From: Lachnoclostridium sp. An138
GTDB lineage: Bacteria; Bacillota; Clostridia; Lachnospirales; Lachnospiraceae
Direction: 5' to 3'
Length of the DNA stretch: 64,000 nucleotides
Assembly: GCF_002160765.1 (NCBI RefSeq)
Contig: NZ_NFLF01000004.1
Coordinates: forward strand, 62,001-126,000
Of the stretch, positions 47,230 through 54,696 are shown in pieces (the first letter of the stretch is position 1; each line of letters starts with the position of its first letter). Below the pieces are notes generated by a model, which saw only the letters and a program-made list of their open reading frames with translations, did no database searches and was not told the DNA's origin. Made by a program: the position numbers and the translations under genes.

Positions 47230-47253
47230 GTTTCTACCTCTTTCTTTTCATGG

Positions 47254-47281
47254 GGACATGCATGCCTCTTGTCAGCTGAGG
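47254..47281 (+). repeat. Repeated 28-nt element, copy B
   Basis: Matches 31949-31976 at 22 of 28 positions, with transitions only. Here it lies in the leader of the bceA-like gene, about 25-50 nt upstream of its start, reading in the antisense orientation to that gene. It contains a short GCCTC/GAGGC stem but lacks the outer arm present in copy A. Confidence 0.4.
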
Positions 47282-47300
47282 CTACTGAAAGAATAGCAGA

Positions 47301-47345
47301 AAAGGCCGGGACGCCGCCATGGAAGCAGGTGACATTCCGGCCCTT
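47301..47345 (-). terminator. Hairpin between the sensor kinase and bceA-like genes
   Basis: Minus-strand AAGGGCCGG pairs with CCGGCCTTT (arms 47337-47345 and 47301-47309), followed by TTCTGC. It probably ends or attenuates the two-component transcript before the transporter genes. Confidence 0.5.
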
Positions 47346-47350
47346 TGATG

Positions 47351-47364
47351 TGACATTTTTGTAA
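47351..47364 (-). promoter_or_regulatory. Candidate BceR-type operator
   Basis: TTACA-AAAA-TGTCA on the minus strand (47364-47351), close to the inverted repeat bound by BceR-like regulators upstream of their transporter operons (TTACA-N4-TGTAA). A further AATGTCAC half-site lies about 20 nt nearer the gene. It is placed about 120 nt before bceA, as expected. Confidence 0.55.
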
Positions 47365-47409
47365 GATTATTATTTATAAGCTCTTTTTGTTCGGCTCATT
47401 CTGTTCCGT

Positions 47410-48432
47410 TCATTCTGTCCGGAGCATTTTCGTGTCCAGATCGATGGAAACCACCGTGCCTGCCCCGGGTTTTGACTGTACGCTGATTTTATGGGACAGC
47501 CGCCCGGCGGCTTTTTTGCAGAGATACAGTCCAAGGCCTGTGGATTTCTTATCGGAACGGCCGTTGTAGCCTGTAAATCCCTTTTCGAAAATACGCGGCA
47601 GATCCTCCGGCGCGATTCCAATTCCCGTATCGGAGATGTTCAGGACCTTATCCGGAGTCAAGGTGATGGAAACAGACCCTTCCTGCGTATACTTGATACT
47701 GTTGGACAAAATCTGCTCCAAAATAAAGAGCAGCCATTTTTCATCCGTGAGCACCTTCACATTCACAGGCTCATAGAAAAGCCGCAGTTTCTTCCGCACA
47801 AACAGCGGAGCGTATTTATGGACAGCCTGCCGGATAATGCTGTCCAGATCATATTCCTGAAATACATAATCAGAGGAATCGCTGTCGAGCCGCAGGTAGC
47901 TTAAGACCATTTCCACGTACTGTTCGATGCGGAAAAGCTCTGCGGACAGTTCCCGGTGTTCCTCTGTATCTTCGCCCTCAAGCGTCATCCGCATGACCGA
48001 GATGGGGGTTTTGATCTGATGAACCCAGGTCGTATAGTAATCCATACTCTCCTGTCTCCAGTTCTCCCACTCTGTAAGCGCCGCTTCCATCCGGCAGCCA
48101 AGCTCTTTTAATATCTCCTGCAGATCTGCCTCCTCCACCGTCCGCGCTGCCGGCAGCTCCTCCGGGAGAAGAGGCAGGTTTCGAAAGATTTCCTCATACC
48201 TGCGGCGGCGCGCAAGGCTGCGGCAAAAGTCTGCCGCCAGGACAGCCAGAAGAAGCAGCAGGCACAAGCCTCCTGCGTACAGAACCGCTTCCAGTTCCAG
48301 GTCATACAGAGAAAACACCAGCGCGAAGATGCCGGCACAGACCAGAAAAAGAAGCAGTCCGGCCCAGCGCCTGGCAAGAAAGCTTCCCAGAACAGAATAC
48401 CAGCTTTTCCGGTTCCTATTTTCCCTGTCCAT
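47410..48432 (-). CDS. BceS-type intramembrane-sensing histidine kinase
   Basis: 340 aa. Two closely spaced N-terminal helices (residues about 22-41 and 49-68) are joined by a very short outside loop, so it cannot sense a ligand itself; BceS kinases read the transporter. The phosphoacceptor is His138 in WVHQIKTPISV. The ATPase boxes are ILSNSIKYT (N), ISDTGIGIAPEDL (G1) and STGLGLYLCKKAAGRL (G2). It starts 27 nt behind the response regulator gene. Confidence 0.9.
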   Translation of the reverse strand: MDRENRNRKSWYSVLGSFLARRWAGLLLFLVCAGIFALVFSLYDLELEAVLYAGGLCLLLLLAVLAADFCRSLARRRRYEEIFRNLPLLPEELPAARTVEEADLQEILKELGCRMEAALTEWENWRQESMDYYTTWVHQIKTPISVMRMTLEGEDTEEHRELSAELFRIEQYVEMVLSYLRLDSDSSDYVFQEYDLDSIIRQAVHKYAPLFVRKKLRLFYEPVNVKVLTDEKWLLFILEQILSNSIKYTQEGSVSITLTPDKVLNISDTGIGIAPEDLPRIFEKGFTGYNGRSDKKSTGLGLYLCKKAAGRLSHKISVQSKPGAGTVVSIDLDTKMLRTE

Positions 48433-48459
48433 GACGTTCCTTTCCTCCCTGTCCCATCA

Positions 48460-49131
48460 TTACTCAATCAGATAACCGCTGCCAATCTTTGTTGTAATAA
48501 AATTGCGCAGCCCTGCCGCCTCCAGTTTTCTGCGAAGACGGTTTACATTGACAGTCAGCGTATTTTCCTCCACATAGACGTCCATCTGCCAGAGTTTTGT
48601 CATAAGCGTATCACGGCTTACGACCTTTCCTCTCTGCTCCATCAGGGTCTGCAGAATGCGGAATTCATTTTTTGTAAGGTCAATTTTCTGCCCTTCATAT
48701 ACCAGCGACGTGTCATTCAGATTCAGCACGGCTCCTCTGTGTTCCAGCACGGGAACCCGGCTTCCCATGTCGTAGGTTCTCCGCAGAAGAGCCTGCATTT
48801 TAGCCGTCATCACATTCAAATCAACAGGCTTGGCAATAAAATCGTCGCCGCCCATGTTCATGGCCATGACGATATTCATATTGTCAGACACAGATGAGAT
48901 AAAGATCACCGGAACCTCCGAAATCTTTCGAATCTCACTGCACCAGTGGTATCCGTTAAAAAACGGAAGCATAATATCCACGAGCACCATATGAGGATCA
49001 TACTCCATAAAGGCCTGCATCACATTCTGAAAATCCTCCGCGCAGCGCACCTCATGCCCCCAGGATTCTATTTGTTTTTTCATGGCCCGGGCCAGAGAAA
49101 AATCATCCTCAATAATGAAAATCCGATACAT
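48460..49131 (-). CDS. BceR-type OmpR-family response regulator
   Basis: 223 aa. Receiver domain with acidic pocket IIEDD and phosphoacceptor Asp52 in VLVDIMLPFF, then a winged helix (NEFRILQTLMEQRGKVVSRDTLMTKLW, NVNRLRRKLEAAG). It is phosphorylated by the kinase just downstream and should activate the transporter genes through the box at 47351-47364. Confidence 0.92.
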   Translation of the reverse strand: MYRIFIIEDDFSLARAMKKQIESWGHEVRCAEDFQNVMQAFMEYDPHMVLVDIMLPFFNGYHWCSEIRKISEVPVIFISSVSDNMNIVMAMNMGGDDFIAKPVDLNVMTAKMQALLRRTYDMGSRVPVLEHRGAVLNLNDTSLVYEGQKIDLTKNEFRILQTLMEQRGKVVSRDTLMTKLWQMDVYVEENTLTVNVNRLRRKLEAAGLRNFITTKIGSGYLIE

Positions 49132-49248
49132 CGCTGTTCTTCTCCATTCTCAGAAATTTCTCCCGGTTTCCCTTCGGAAGATGAATTCGTACTGCCGGCT
49201 GCCGCTTTAAAGCACCTGGGCTTTAAAATATCTGGCGTTTTAAAATAT

Positions 49249-50085
49249 CTAGCGTTTCAGCATATTTATGTTTTCTTCCGTCAGCTTCATCCAGGGAATC
49301 TCCATCTCCCGGGCCTCTCCCCTCCAGGAAGCCGTCCAGGCTTCATACTCTGCCTGATCCACAGGCTCCCCCGGCTCTTCTCCGTCCGGCGTAATATAAT
49401 ATACGATTCCCGCGCCGCCTGCATCAATCTCTTCCGGAAATCCATTTCCTTCTTCGTCTGTCTCAGACACGCTGCGTTCCCAGGCGTCCACCTGCGCGGC
49501 TGCCACGTACGTGTCGCTTCCTGAATCGTATTGATACAGCGTATACGGCTGAAAATCTGCTCCAGACAGTCCCTGACTCTGAGACCAGCCCGCTTCTATA
49601 TATCCATTGTCATAGAAGGTCAGCAGAGGATACTCCAAAAACTCCTCCCGGACCGTATCGAGTGCGCTCACAAAATCATAGATAAATTCTGTCTTCCCTG
49701 CTTCATCTGTAGTTGTGTAGGTGATCAGAAGCTCCTGAGAGCCGTCCTGATCCACATCACAGATGGCAAATTCATTTTCAGAGATATCTGCGTCTGCCAG
49801 AAATCCATAGCTTTTTTCATCCGGAAACAGATGATTAAAATAGATATCATAGAGTACGGAATGATAAGCGCTCTTTGCCTCTTCCGAAAGACTGCTGATG
49901 GCTTCTTCTGCCCGGGCGTTCTCCGTCCCGCCCTGCGCCTCTTCCTTCTGCGCCTGTGCGCCGCCCGCCTCTTCCTGTTCCCGTGCGCTGTCCGTTTCTT
50001 CCTGTGCCGGTGTGCCGCCGCATCCGGCAGCCGATACAAAAATGATACCAGATAAAAATAAAACGGCCGCTAAATATTTTTTCAT
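49249..50085 (-). CDS. Putative lipoprotein with Asp-rich repeat
   Basis: 278 aa. Signal peptide MKKYLAAVLFLSGIIFVSAA with lipobox AAGC, then a linker rich in Glu, Gln and Ala (residues about 25-65). The mature domain carries FAICDVDQDGSQELLITYTT, which resembles the calcium-binding DxDxDG loops of FG-GAP/VCBS or dockerin-like repeats. Function unknown. The ATG at 50085 has AAGGAG 9 nt upstream. The last codons overlap a 17-bp tandem duplication (49222-49255). It is not obviously part of the BceRS operon, whose first gene starts 118 nt away. Confidence 0.7.
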   Translation of the reverse strand: MKKYLAAVLFLSGIIFVSAAGCGGTPAQEETDSAREQEEAGGAQAQKEEAQGGTENARAEEAISSLSEEAKSAYHSVLYDIYFNHLFPDEKSYGFLADADISENEFAICDVDQDGSQELLITYTTTDEAGKTEFIYDFVSALDTVREEFLEYPLLTFYDNGYIEAGWSQSQGLSGADFQPYTLYQYDSGSDTYVAAAQVDAWERSVSETDEEGNGFPEEIDAGGAGIVYYITPDGEEPGEPVDQAEYEAWTASWRGEAREMEIPWMKLTEENINMLKR

Positions 50086-50170
50086 GTCTGTAATCTCCTT
50101 TGTCCCTCCGCAGGCTGTTCCGCCAGATTTTCCTTTTCTCCAAATATTCATTCCTTCTGAAATTCTGCCG

Positions 50171-50629
50171 TCAGAGCCGCAGTCCCTTGATGTCTTTGAT
50201 CCGTGAAAGGATCACGTTATTCGTGCATTCCAGCACGCCGGGCAGTTTATCGATGGTCCCATACAGCAGCGCTTCCATCTCTTCGCTGGAAGAAGCGATG
50301 GCATGTACATGGAGCCTGCTCTTCCCGGTCACACGGTAGATCTGCGTAATCGTGTCATTCTGACGCAGGATTTCCGCCACCTCCATCAGCGCGTCCGGCC
50401 TGGTTTCAATTTCAAAATAACAGGAAACCGCTCCGCTGATTTTCTGCGGATTGATAATCGTCGTGTACTCTTCAATCACACCCTTCTGCTCCAGCGCCTG
50501 CACCCGCATTTTGACTGCCACACGGGAAATGCCTGTCTGCTGACCGATCTCTGAATAGGACATTCTTGCATTCTGAATCAGCAGACGGACTATCTTCTGA
50601 TCCAGTTCATCCAGTCCGTCTAAAAACAT
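50171..50629 (-). CDS. Lrp/AsnC-family transcription regulator
   Basis: 152 aa. N-terminal helix-turn-helix (LDELDQKIVRLLIQNARMSYSEIGQQTGISRVAVKMRVQALEQKGVI) and C-terminal RAM ligand-binding domain (residues about 67-145). Members sense amino acids and often control amino-acid transport or metabolism. A perfect 16-bp palindrome over its own -10 region suggests autoregulation. It is divergent from the MATE gene, about 320 nt away. Confidence 0.92.
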   Translation of the reverse strand: MFLDGLDELDQKIVRLLIQNARMSYSEIGQQTGISRVAVKMRVQALEQKGVIEEYTTIINPQKISGAVSCYFEIETRPDALMEVAEILRQNDTITQIYRVTGKSRLHVHAIASSSEEMEALLYGTIDKLPGVLECTNNVILSRIKDIKGLRL

Positions 50630-50713
50630 ACCCTGTCTCCTTTATTCTATTTCCTGTTCATGCTTCGCCAGACGCCGCATTTTCATACAACTCCATTCCG
50701 GCGCAGCACTATG

Positions 50714-50746
50714 GACATTATATAATGTCTTAAAAAGGAAAGTCAA
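50714..50746 (-). promoter_or_regulatory. lrp-like gene promoter with palindromic operator
   Basis: Minus-strand TTGACT (50746-50741), an 18-bp spacer and TATAAT (50722-50717). The perfect palindrome GACATTATATAATGTC (50714-50729) covers the -10 and is a likely autoregulatory site. Confidence 0.7.
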
Positions 50747-50811
50747 GAAAGCTGGAAAAGCCAAAAAAACTCAGATAGCGCCGGATATCTCCAACATGTG
50801 AAAGCAGATTT

Positions 50812-50847
50812 GACTTATAACACAACTTATAACACGACTTATAACAC
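50812..50847. repeat. Three tandem 12-bp repeats
   Basis: Unit RACTTATAACAC occurs three times head to tail without gaps (50812-50823, 50824-50835, 50836-50847), the units differing only at the first base. It lies between the divergent lrp-like and MATE promoters, 24 bp upstream of the MATE -35. It could be a regulator array. Confidence 0.7.
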
Positions 50848-50866
50848 GCGAGAACGGCTTTGGCTC

Positions 50867-50899
50867 ACAATTGACAATTGTAAATAAATTTCTTATAAT
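50867..50899 (+). promoter_or_regulatory. Consensus promoter of the MATE gene with inverted repeat
   Basis: TTGACA (50871-50876), a 17-bp spacer and TATAAT (50894-50899): a perfect consensus. The inverted repeat ACAATTG-A-CAATTGT (50867-50881) covers the -35 and looks like a repressor site of MarR-type geometry. Such a strong promoter for an exporter would be expected to be repressed. Confidence 0.8.
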
Positions 50900-50952
50900 A
50901 TATTACGATTGTTAATTAAAATATTTCAAAAAGAAAGTTGTGGATAGATGCA

Positions 50953-52302
50953 ATGGAAAATGAACTGACACACGGACCCGTTATGAAAACCATGCTGCGC
51001 TTTGCCATTCCGATGATCCTCGGAGACCTCCTGCAGCAGTGCTATAATATCGCAGACACTCTGATTGTAGGCCGCTATCTGGGGGCAGACGCCCTGGCCG
51101 CCGTAGGATCTGCATTTTCTTTGATGACTTTTCTGACTTCTATCCTTCTGGGGCTTGCCATGGGAAGCGGCACCGTATTTTCCATCCGCTTTGGACAGAA
51201 GGATGAACACGGCCTGAAAGAAGGAATTCTTGCCTCCTTCGCGCTTCTGGGCATCGTCACCATTCTTTTAAATATTCTCGTCTTCGCGGGCATCGACTGG
51301 ATCATCTGGTTTCTCCGCACACCCGCGGAGCTCGTGGAGCTGATGAAAGAATACCTGATCGTAATTTTTGCCGGACTTGCGGGGATCTTCCTCTATAACT
51401 TTTTCGCGTCGCTGCTTCGTTCTCTTGGAAATTCCGTAATTCCGCTCACCTTTCTGGCTGTATCCGCAGGCCTGAATATTGCCCTTGATCTCTGGTTTGT
51501 GGCCGGTCTGAACCGGGGCGTGGCCGGAGCAGCAGAGGCTACCGTAATCTCCCAGTATGTGTCCGGCATCGGGATTGCGGTCTATACTTATGCAAAATTT
51601 CCCCATCTTCTGCGAAAAAGCGAAGATGTCCGTCTCCGCAAAAGCCGCATCAGGGAAATCTTCAGCTTTTCCGCTCTGACCTGTATGCAGCAGTCCATTA
51701 TGAATCTCGGAATTCTGGCCGTCCAGGGTCTGGTCAACAGCTTTGGCACAACGATCATGGCCGCTTTTGCCGCTGCCGTAAAAATCGACGCTTTCGCCTA
51801 TCTGCCCGTCCAGGATTTTGGAAACGCATTCTCTATCTTTATCGCACAGAACTTTGGCGCAAAACAGGAAGAGCGCATCAAGAAAGGAATCCGGGGCGCT
51901 GCTGCCGTCTCCGTATCCTTCAGTCTTCTAATTTCTCTGTGTGTCTGCCTGTTTGCCCGCCCCCTGATGTCACTCTTTATCGACACATCAGAAGCTGCAG
52001 TCATTGCGGAAGGCGCCCGTTATCTCCGGATTGAAGGAGCATTTTACTTCCTGATCGGCATCTTATTTCTGCTTTACGGCCTTTACCGGGCTCTCGGGCG
52101 TCCCGGCATGTCCGTGGTTCTCACCATCGCCTCGCTGGGTACCCGCGTGGCCCTGGCCTATGCGCTTTCCGCAGTTCCCGTTCTCGGCGTTGTGGGAATC
52201 TGGTGGTCCGTGCCGATTGGATGGTTTCTGGCAGACGCGCTGGGAATCGGGTATTATCTGGTGAAAAAGAAAACTCTTTATCCTGTTTCCGAGCGCAGAT
52301 AA
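50953..52302 (+). CDS. MATE-family efflux transporter
   Basis: 449 aa, twelve helices, typical length. N-terminus ENELTHGPVMKTMLRFAIPMILGDLLQQCYNIADTLIVGRYLG is the MATE signature; the second half repeats the fold. It exports drugs or metabolites using Na+ or H+. The start is uncertain: ATG at 50953 gives the family N-terminus but has a poor ribosome binding site; a TTG at 50938 is possible. It ends 25 nt inside the hipA remnant on the other strand. Confidence 0.9.
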   Translation: MENELTHGPVMKTMLRFAIPMILGDLLQQCYNIADTLIVGRYLGADALAAVGSAFSLMTFLTSILLGLAMGSGTVFSIRFGQKDEHGLKEGILASFALLGIVTILLNILVFAGIDWIIWFLRTPAELVELMKEYLIVIFAGLAGIFLYNFFASLLRSLGNSVIPLTFLAVSAGLNIALDLWFVAGLNRGVAGAAEATVISQYVSGIGIAVYTYAKFPHLLRKSEDVRLRKSRIREIFSFSALTCMQQSIMNLGILAVQGLVNSFGTTIMAAFAAAVKIDAFAYLPVQDFGNAFSIFIAQNFGAKQEERIKKGIRGAAAVSVSFSLLISLCVCLFARPLMSLFIDTSEAAVIAEGARYLRIEGAFYFLIGILFLLYGLYRALGRPGMSVVLTIASLGTRVALAYALSAVPVLGVVGIWWSVPIGWFLADALGIGYYLVKKKTLYPVSERR

Positions 52303-52518
52303 TGGATGCCTCCTATGCTCAATGCCATTTCCTTCGTGCTGCTCTCATAAATGGCGGTACTTACCACATCATAGGCAGGGGCCAGCCGTACTCCTTTCAA
52401 ATCCTGACTGTACAGTAGTGAAAGATTCGCTGGTAAATCCTTCCGGAGTATTTCCGCAAATCTCTCCGACATATACCTGCGTCCCCTTTATTTCAATATA
52501 TACGGATAATCTTCTCAT
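52278..52518 (-). pseudogene. hipA remnant: N- and C-terminal pieces joined by internal deletion
   Basis: The ATG at 52518-52516 starts a HipA-like N-terminus (MRRLSVYIEIKGTQVYVGEI) that loses frame after about 28 codons. In another frame the sequence continues with the C-terminal HipA pattern NLSLLYSQDL, VRLAPAYDVVSTAIYESST and KEMALSIGG, ending at 52278. The kinase core, about 300 codons, is missing, so no toxin can be made. The adjacent hipB-like gene is intact. The 3' end overlaps the MATE stop region. Confidence 0.75.
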
Positions 52519-52522
52519 TGCC

Positions 52523-52735
52523 TTATCCTCGTTTCTCCAGACATAAATCCATTCCCAGCATCTGAATCAAAAACAGGCTCTTTCCTATCTCTGCAGTAGC
52601 CTTCCCCCGTTCCAGATCCGATATAAAACTGGTACTGAAACCAGTAAATTCCGCCAGATATGCCTGTGTATAATTTAATTCCTTTCTTCTCTGACGAATC
52701 GCTTTACCCAATGACGACGTATCTGTAATCTTCAT
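52523..52735 (-). CDS. HipB-like XRE-family antitoxin/regulator
   Basis: 70 aa helix-turn-helix protein: SLGKAIRQRRKELNYTQAYLAEFTGFSTSFISDLERGK, then a short tail MLGMDLCLEKRG, as in HipB antitoxins. It stands before the decayed hipA and has no intact toxin left. A palindrome in its promoter is the likely self-binding site. Confidence 0.85.
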   Translation of the reverse strand: MKITDTSSLGKAIRQRRKELNYTQAYLAEFTGFSTSFISDLERGKATAEIGKSLFLIQMLGMDLCLEKRG

Positions 52736-52753
52736 AAACCCTCCAGGATAAAT

Positions 52754-52774
52754 ATAGCCGTTCGGCTATGTCAA
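52754..52774 (-). promoter_or_regulatory. hipB-like promoter region with palindromic operator
   Basis: TTGACA (minus, 52774-52769) is directly followed by the palindrome ATAGCCG-AA-CGGCTAT (52769-52754). The -10 is less clear (TATATT or TTATCC). The position inside the promoter fits HipB autorepression. Confidence 0.6.
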
Positions 52775-52819
52775 GGACTGGTCCGAATTTTTTAATACGG
52801 GGTGTGCAGTGTTAGATAA

Positions 52820-52874
52820 GACAGGGAAGGAATATGGACCATACTTTTGCATTTGCCCATATTCCTTCCCTGTC
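52820..52874. terminator. 18-bp perfect hairpin behind the DUF134-NifX gene
   Basis: GACAGGGAAGGAATATGG pairs perfectly with CCATATTCCTTCCCTGTC (52820-52837 and 52857-52874). On the minus strand it is followed by TTATCT, a weak T-rich tail. It lies 70 nt past the stop of the gene at 52944. Confidence 0.55.
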
Positions 52875-52943
52875 TTCGGTTTTACGTCTTTATTGGCTGC
52901 CTTTTTGACTTTTGTTCTTTGCTGGCTTCCGCCCTATACTGCC

Positions 52944-53813
52944 TTACCGCCCGCAGTTTCCATGCCGGCACTCATGATCTCGGTGACCGTGGCTATGCTC
53001 ATGGCCGCAGCTGTGTCCTTCCCCATGCTCATGATTTCCGTGATGACTGCACTGTACATCCGGATTGTAGGAAAGAGTTCCTGCTGCCAGAGCTTTTACC
53101 GCATCATCCGCGCTTCCGGAGACGCCGCCGTAAAGCTGAATTCCGGCTTCTGCCAGCGCATTCTGGGCTCCTGCTCCGATTCCGCCGCAGATCAGAGTGT
53201 CCACCTGCAAATCCGTAAGAAAGCCTGCCAGAGCGCCATGCCCGCTTCCATTTGTATCTACAACCTGCTCTTTTGTAATTTTCCCATCTTCCACATCATA
53301 GATCTTGAACTGTTCCGTATGTCCGAAGTGCTGGAATACTTCTCCATTTTCATAGGTTACTGCTACTCTCATCTCATTCTCTCCTTTCGCCGGAATCTGC
53401 AGTTTCAGCATAGATAAACGGGACGCAGAGCCTTCCGGTTCCGTATAAGTTCCGTCTCCGCTGTTCTCTCCGGCTTCTGCACTTTTTCTGCGGCAAACCT
53501 TCCGGCAGAAACGAATGGCCGAACCGTCACAGAAGCGGTAGTTCCCGCCTGCGATAAGAAACGGTTTTCCATTTACGATACAGTCCGCTATCTTTTCACG
53601 AGCCGACTCGTAGATCTCTGTCACAGTCGTCCTGGAAATATCCATCTGCCTGGCGCACTGCTCATGGGTGAGCTTTTCCAGATCTATGAGCCGGATGACT
53701 TCATATTCGTCCAGCGTCAGAGTAACCTGACTCCCGCAGGGAATTCCCTCCGGAATAAAACTGTCATAAGCGGGTTCTGCGCAGATTCTTCTGCAGCGGC
53801 TGGGACGTGCCAT
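52944..53813 (-). CDS. DUF134 DNA-binding domain fused to NifX/NifB-type domain with His-rich tail
   Basis: 289 aa. Residues 1-100 are a DUF134 helix-turn-helix protein (MARPSRCRRICAEP, LTLDEYEVIRLIDLEKLTHEQCARQMDISRTTV). After a 45-residue linker, residues 148-245 form a dinitrogenase iron-molybdenum cofactor-type domain (MRVAVTYENGEVFQHFGHTEQF, DTLICGGIGAGAQNAL). The tail has many His and Cys residues (SCGHEHSHGHRDHEC) and should bind metal. A strong AAAGGAG lies 8 nt before the internal ATG 53372-53370 (Met148), so a separate C-terminal product is likely too. Possibly a metal-responsive regulator. Confidence 0.85.
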   Translation of the reverse strand: MARPSRCRRICAEPAYDSFIPEGIPCGSQVTLTLDEYEVIRLIDLEKLTHEQCARQMDISRTTVTEIYESAREKIADCIVNGKPFLIAGGNYRFCDGSAIRFCRKVCRRKSAEAGENSGDGTYTEPEGSASRLSMLKLQIPAKGENEMRVAVTYENGEVFQHFGHTEQFKIYDVEDGKITKEQVVDTNGSGHGALAGFLTDLQVDTLICGGIGAGAQNALAEAGIQLYGGVSGSADDAVKALAAGTLSYNPDVQCSHHGNHEHGEGHSCGHEHSHGHRDHECRHGNCGR

Positions 53814-53892
53814 CGTATCACCTCCGGTTTGTTTCCGTCATATGTCGGAAATAAGTATAGCATACTAGAAAGAAAAATGCAAGGAGCTTTCC

Positions 53893-54696
53893 CTACACCG
53901 CCTTCACCATCACCACAGCCGTGTACCATCCCTTTTCATATCCAGCCTGATAATTTCCTTCATAAGTCTTCGCCAGTTCCTGAAGAATCTGAGTGCCATA
54001 CCCTCTGCCCTTCCGGCGCTTTCTCACCGCATGGCTCTTCTCCGAAGCATTCCGGGCCTTCACAAAAAGATACGCCCCCTTCATTTCCGCATTCAGTTCA
54101 AGCTCCCGTCTCTCCTGCGGGATCTCTGCCAGTGCTTCCAGAGCATTGTCAATCAGATTCGAAAAGAGACTGCACAGGTGAAGCGGATCTAATTTCAATC
54201 CCCGCGGGATCATAAGCGCAAGCTTTGTCTTAATCCCCAGCTTCTGAAACTCTTTCTCCTTTTCACTCAAAATCGCGTTCACAACAGCATTCTGGCAGTA
54301 ATCAGCAGGTCTTGTCTCATCCAGGCTTACCTGAAAAGCGTCCATTTCGAGACAGGCCGCTTCTTCTTCACCGCGCTTCAGCTTTTCGCGTATCTCCTCC
54401 AGCCGCTTCTCAAAATCAGAGCGCATGTCCAGCAGTTCCTTCTGCTTTGCCTCCAGCATTTCATTCTGCATACGCTCCGTCTCCTGAAGATAGGACAGTT
54501 CCTGAAGCTCTTTTCGCAGCTTTTCCCGCCTGGAACTCCAAATCAGAACATAGAGCAGAAGAAGATCCGCGGCAACGCTCAGGACGATGCCGCCGTATCC
54601 CCAGAAATTCAGGCTTCGTTTTCCGGTTATATTTCCCAGAAGAATCAGAATCTGGCTTACCGGAATCACCAGAAACAACAGATTTTCTTTTTTCAT
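53893..54696 (-). CDS. GHKL ATPase subunit with degenerate phosphoacceptor (split kinase)
   Basis: 267 aa. Two N-terminal helices (about residues 6-24 and 33-53) and a coiled coil lead to the dimerisation region. There, the expected RHDFxNHL reads RSDFEKRL, so the phosphoacceptor His is Ser (about residue 93). The GHKL domain is intact: NAVVNAILSEKEKEFQKLGI, N-box FSNLIDNALEAL and G-box GRGYGTQILQEL. It can therefore bind ATP but not autophosphorylate in the usual way. Its ATG overlaps the upstream stop by 4 nt (ATGA). It probably phosphorylates the two membrane proteins encoded just before it. Confidence 0.85.
   Translation of the reverse strand: MKKENLLFLVIPVSQILILLGNITGKRSLNFWGYGGIVLSVAADLLLLYVLIWSSRREKLRKELQELSYLQETERMQNEMLEAKQKELLDMRSDFEKRLEEIREKLKRGEEEAACLEMDAFQVSLDETRPADYCQNAVVNAILSEKEKEFQKLGIKTKLALMIPRGLKLDPLHLCSLFSNLIDNALEALAEIPQERRELELNAEMKGAYLFVKARNASEKSHAVRKRRKGRGYGTQILQELAKTYEGNYQAGYEKGWYTAVVMVKAV

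Noticed and set aside
49222-49255. 17-bp tandem duplication at the end of the lipoprotein gene (TTTAAAATATCTRGCGT twice)
   Set aside because: A local slippage duplication overlapping the stop codon; no sign of function.
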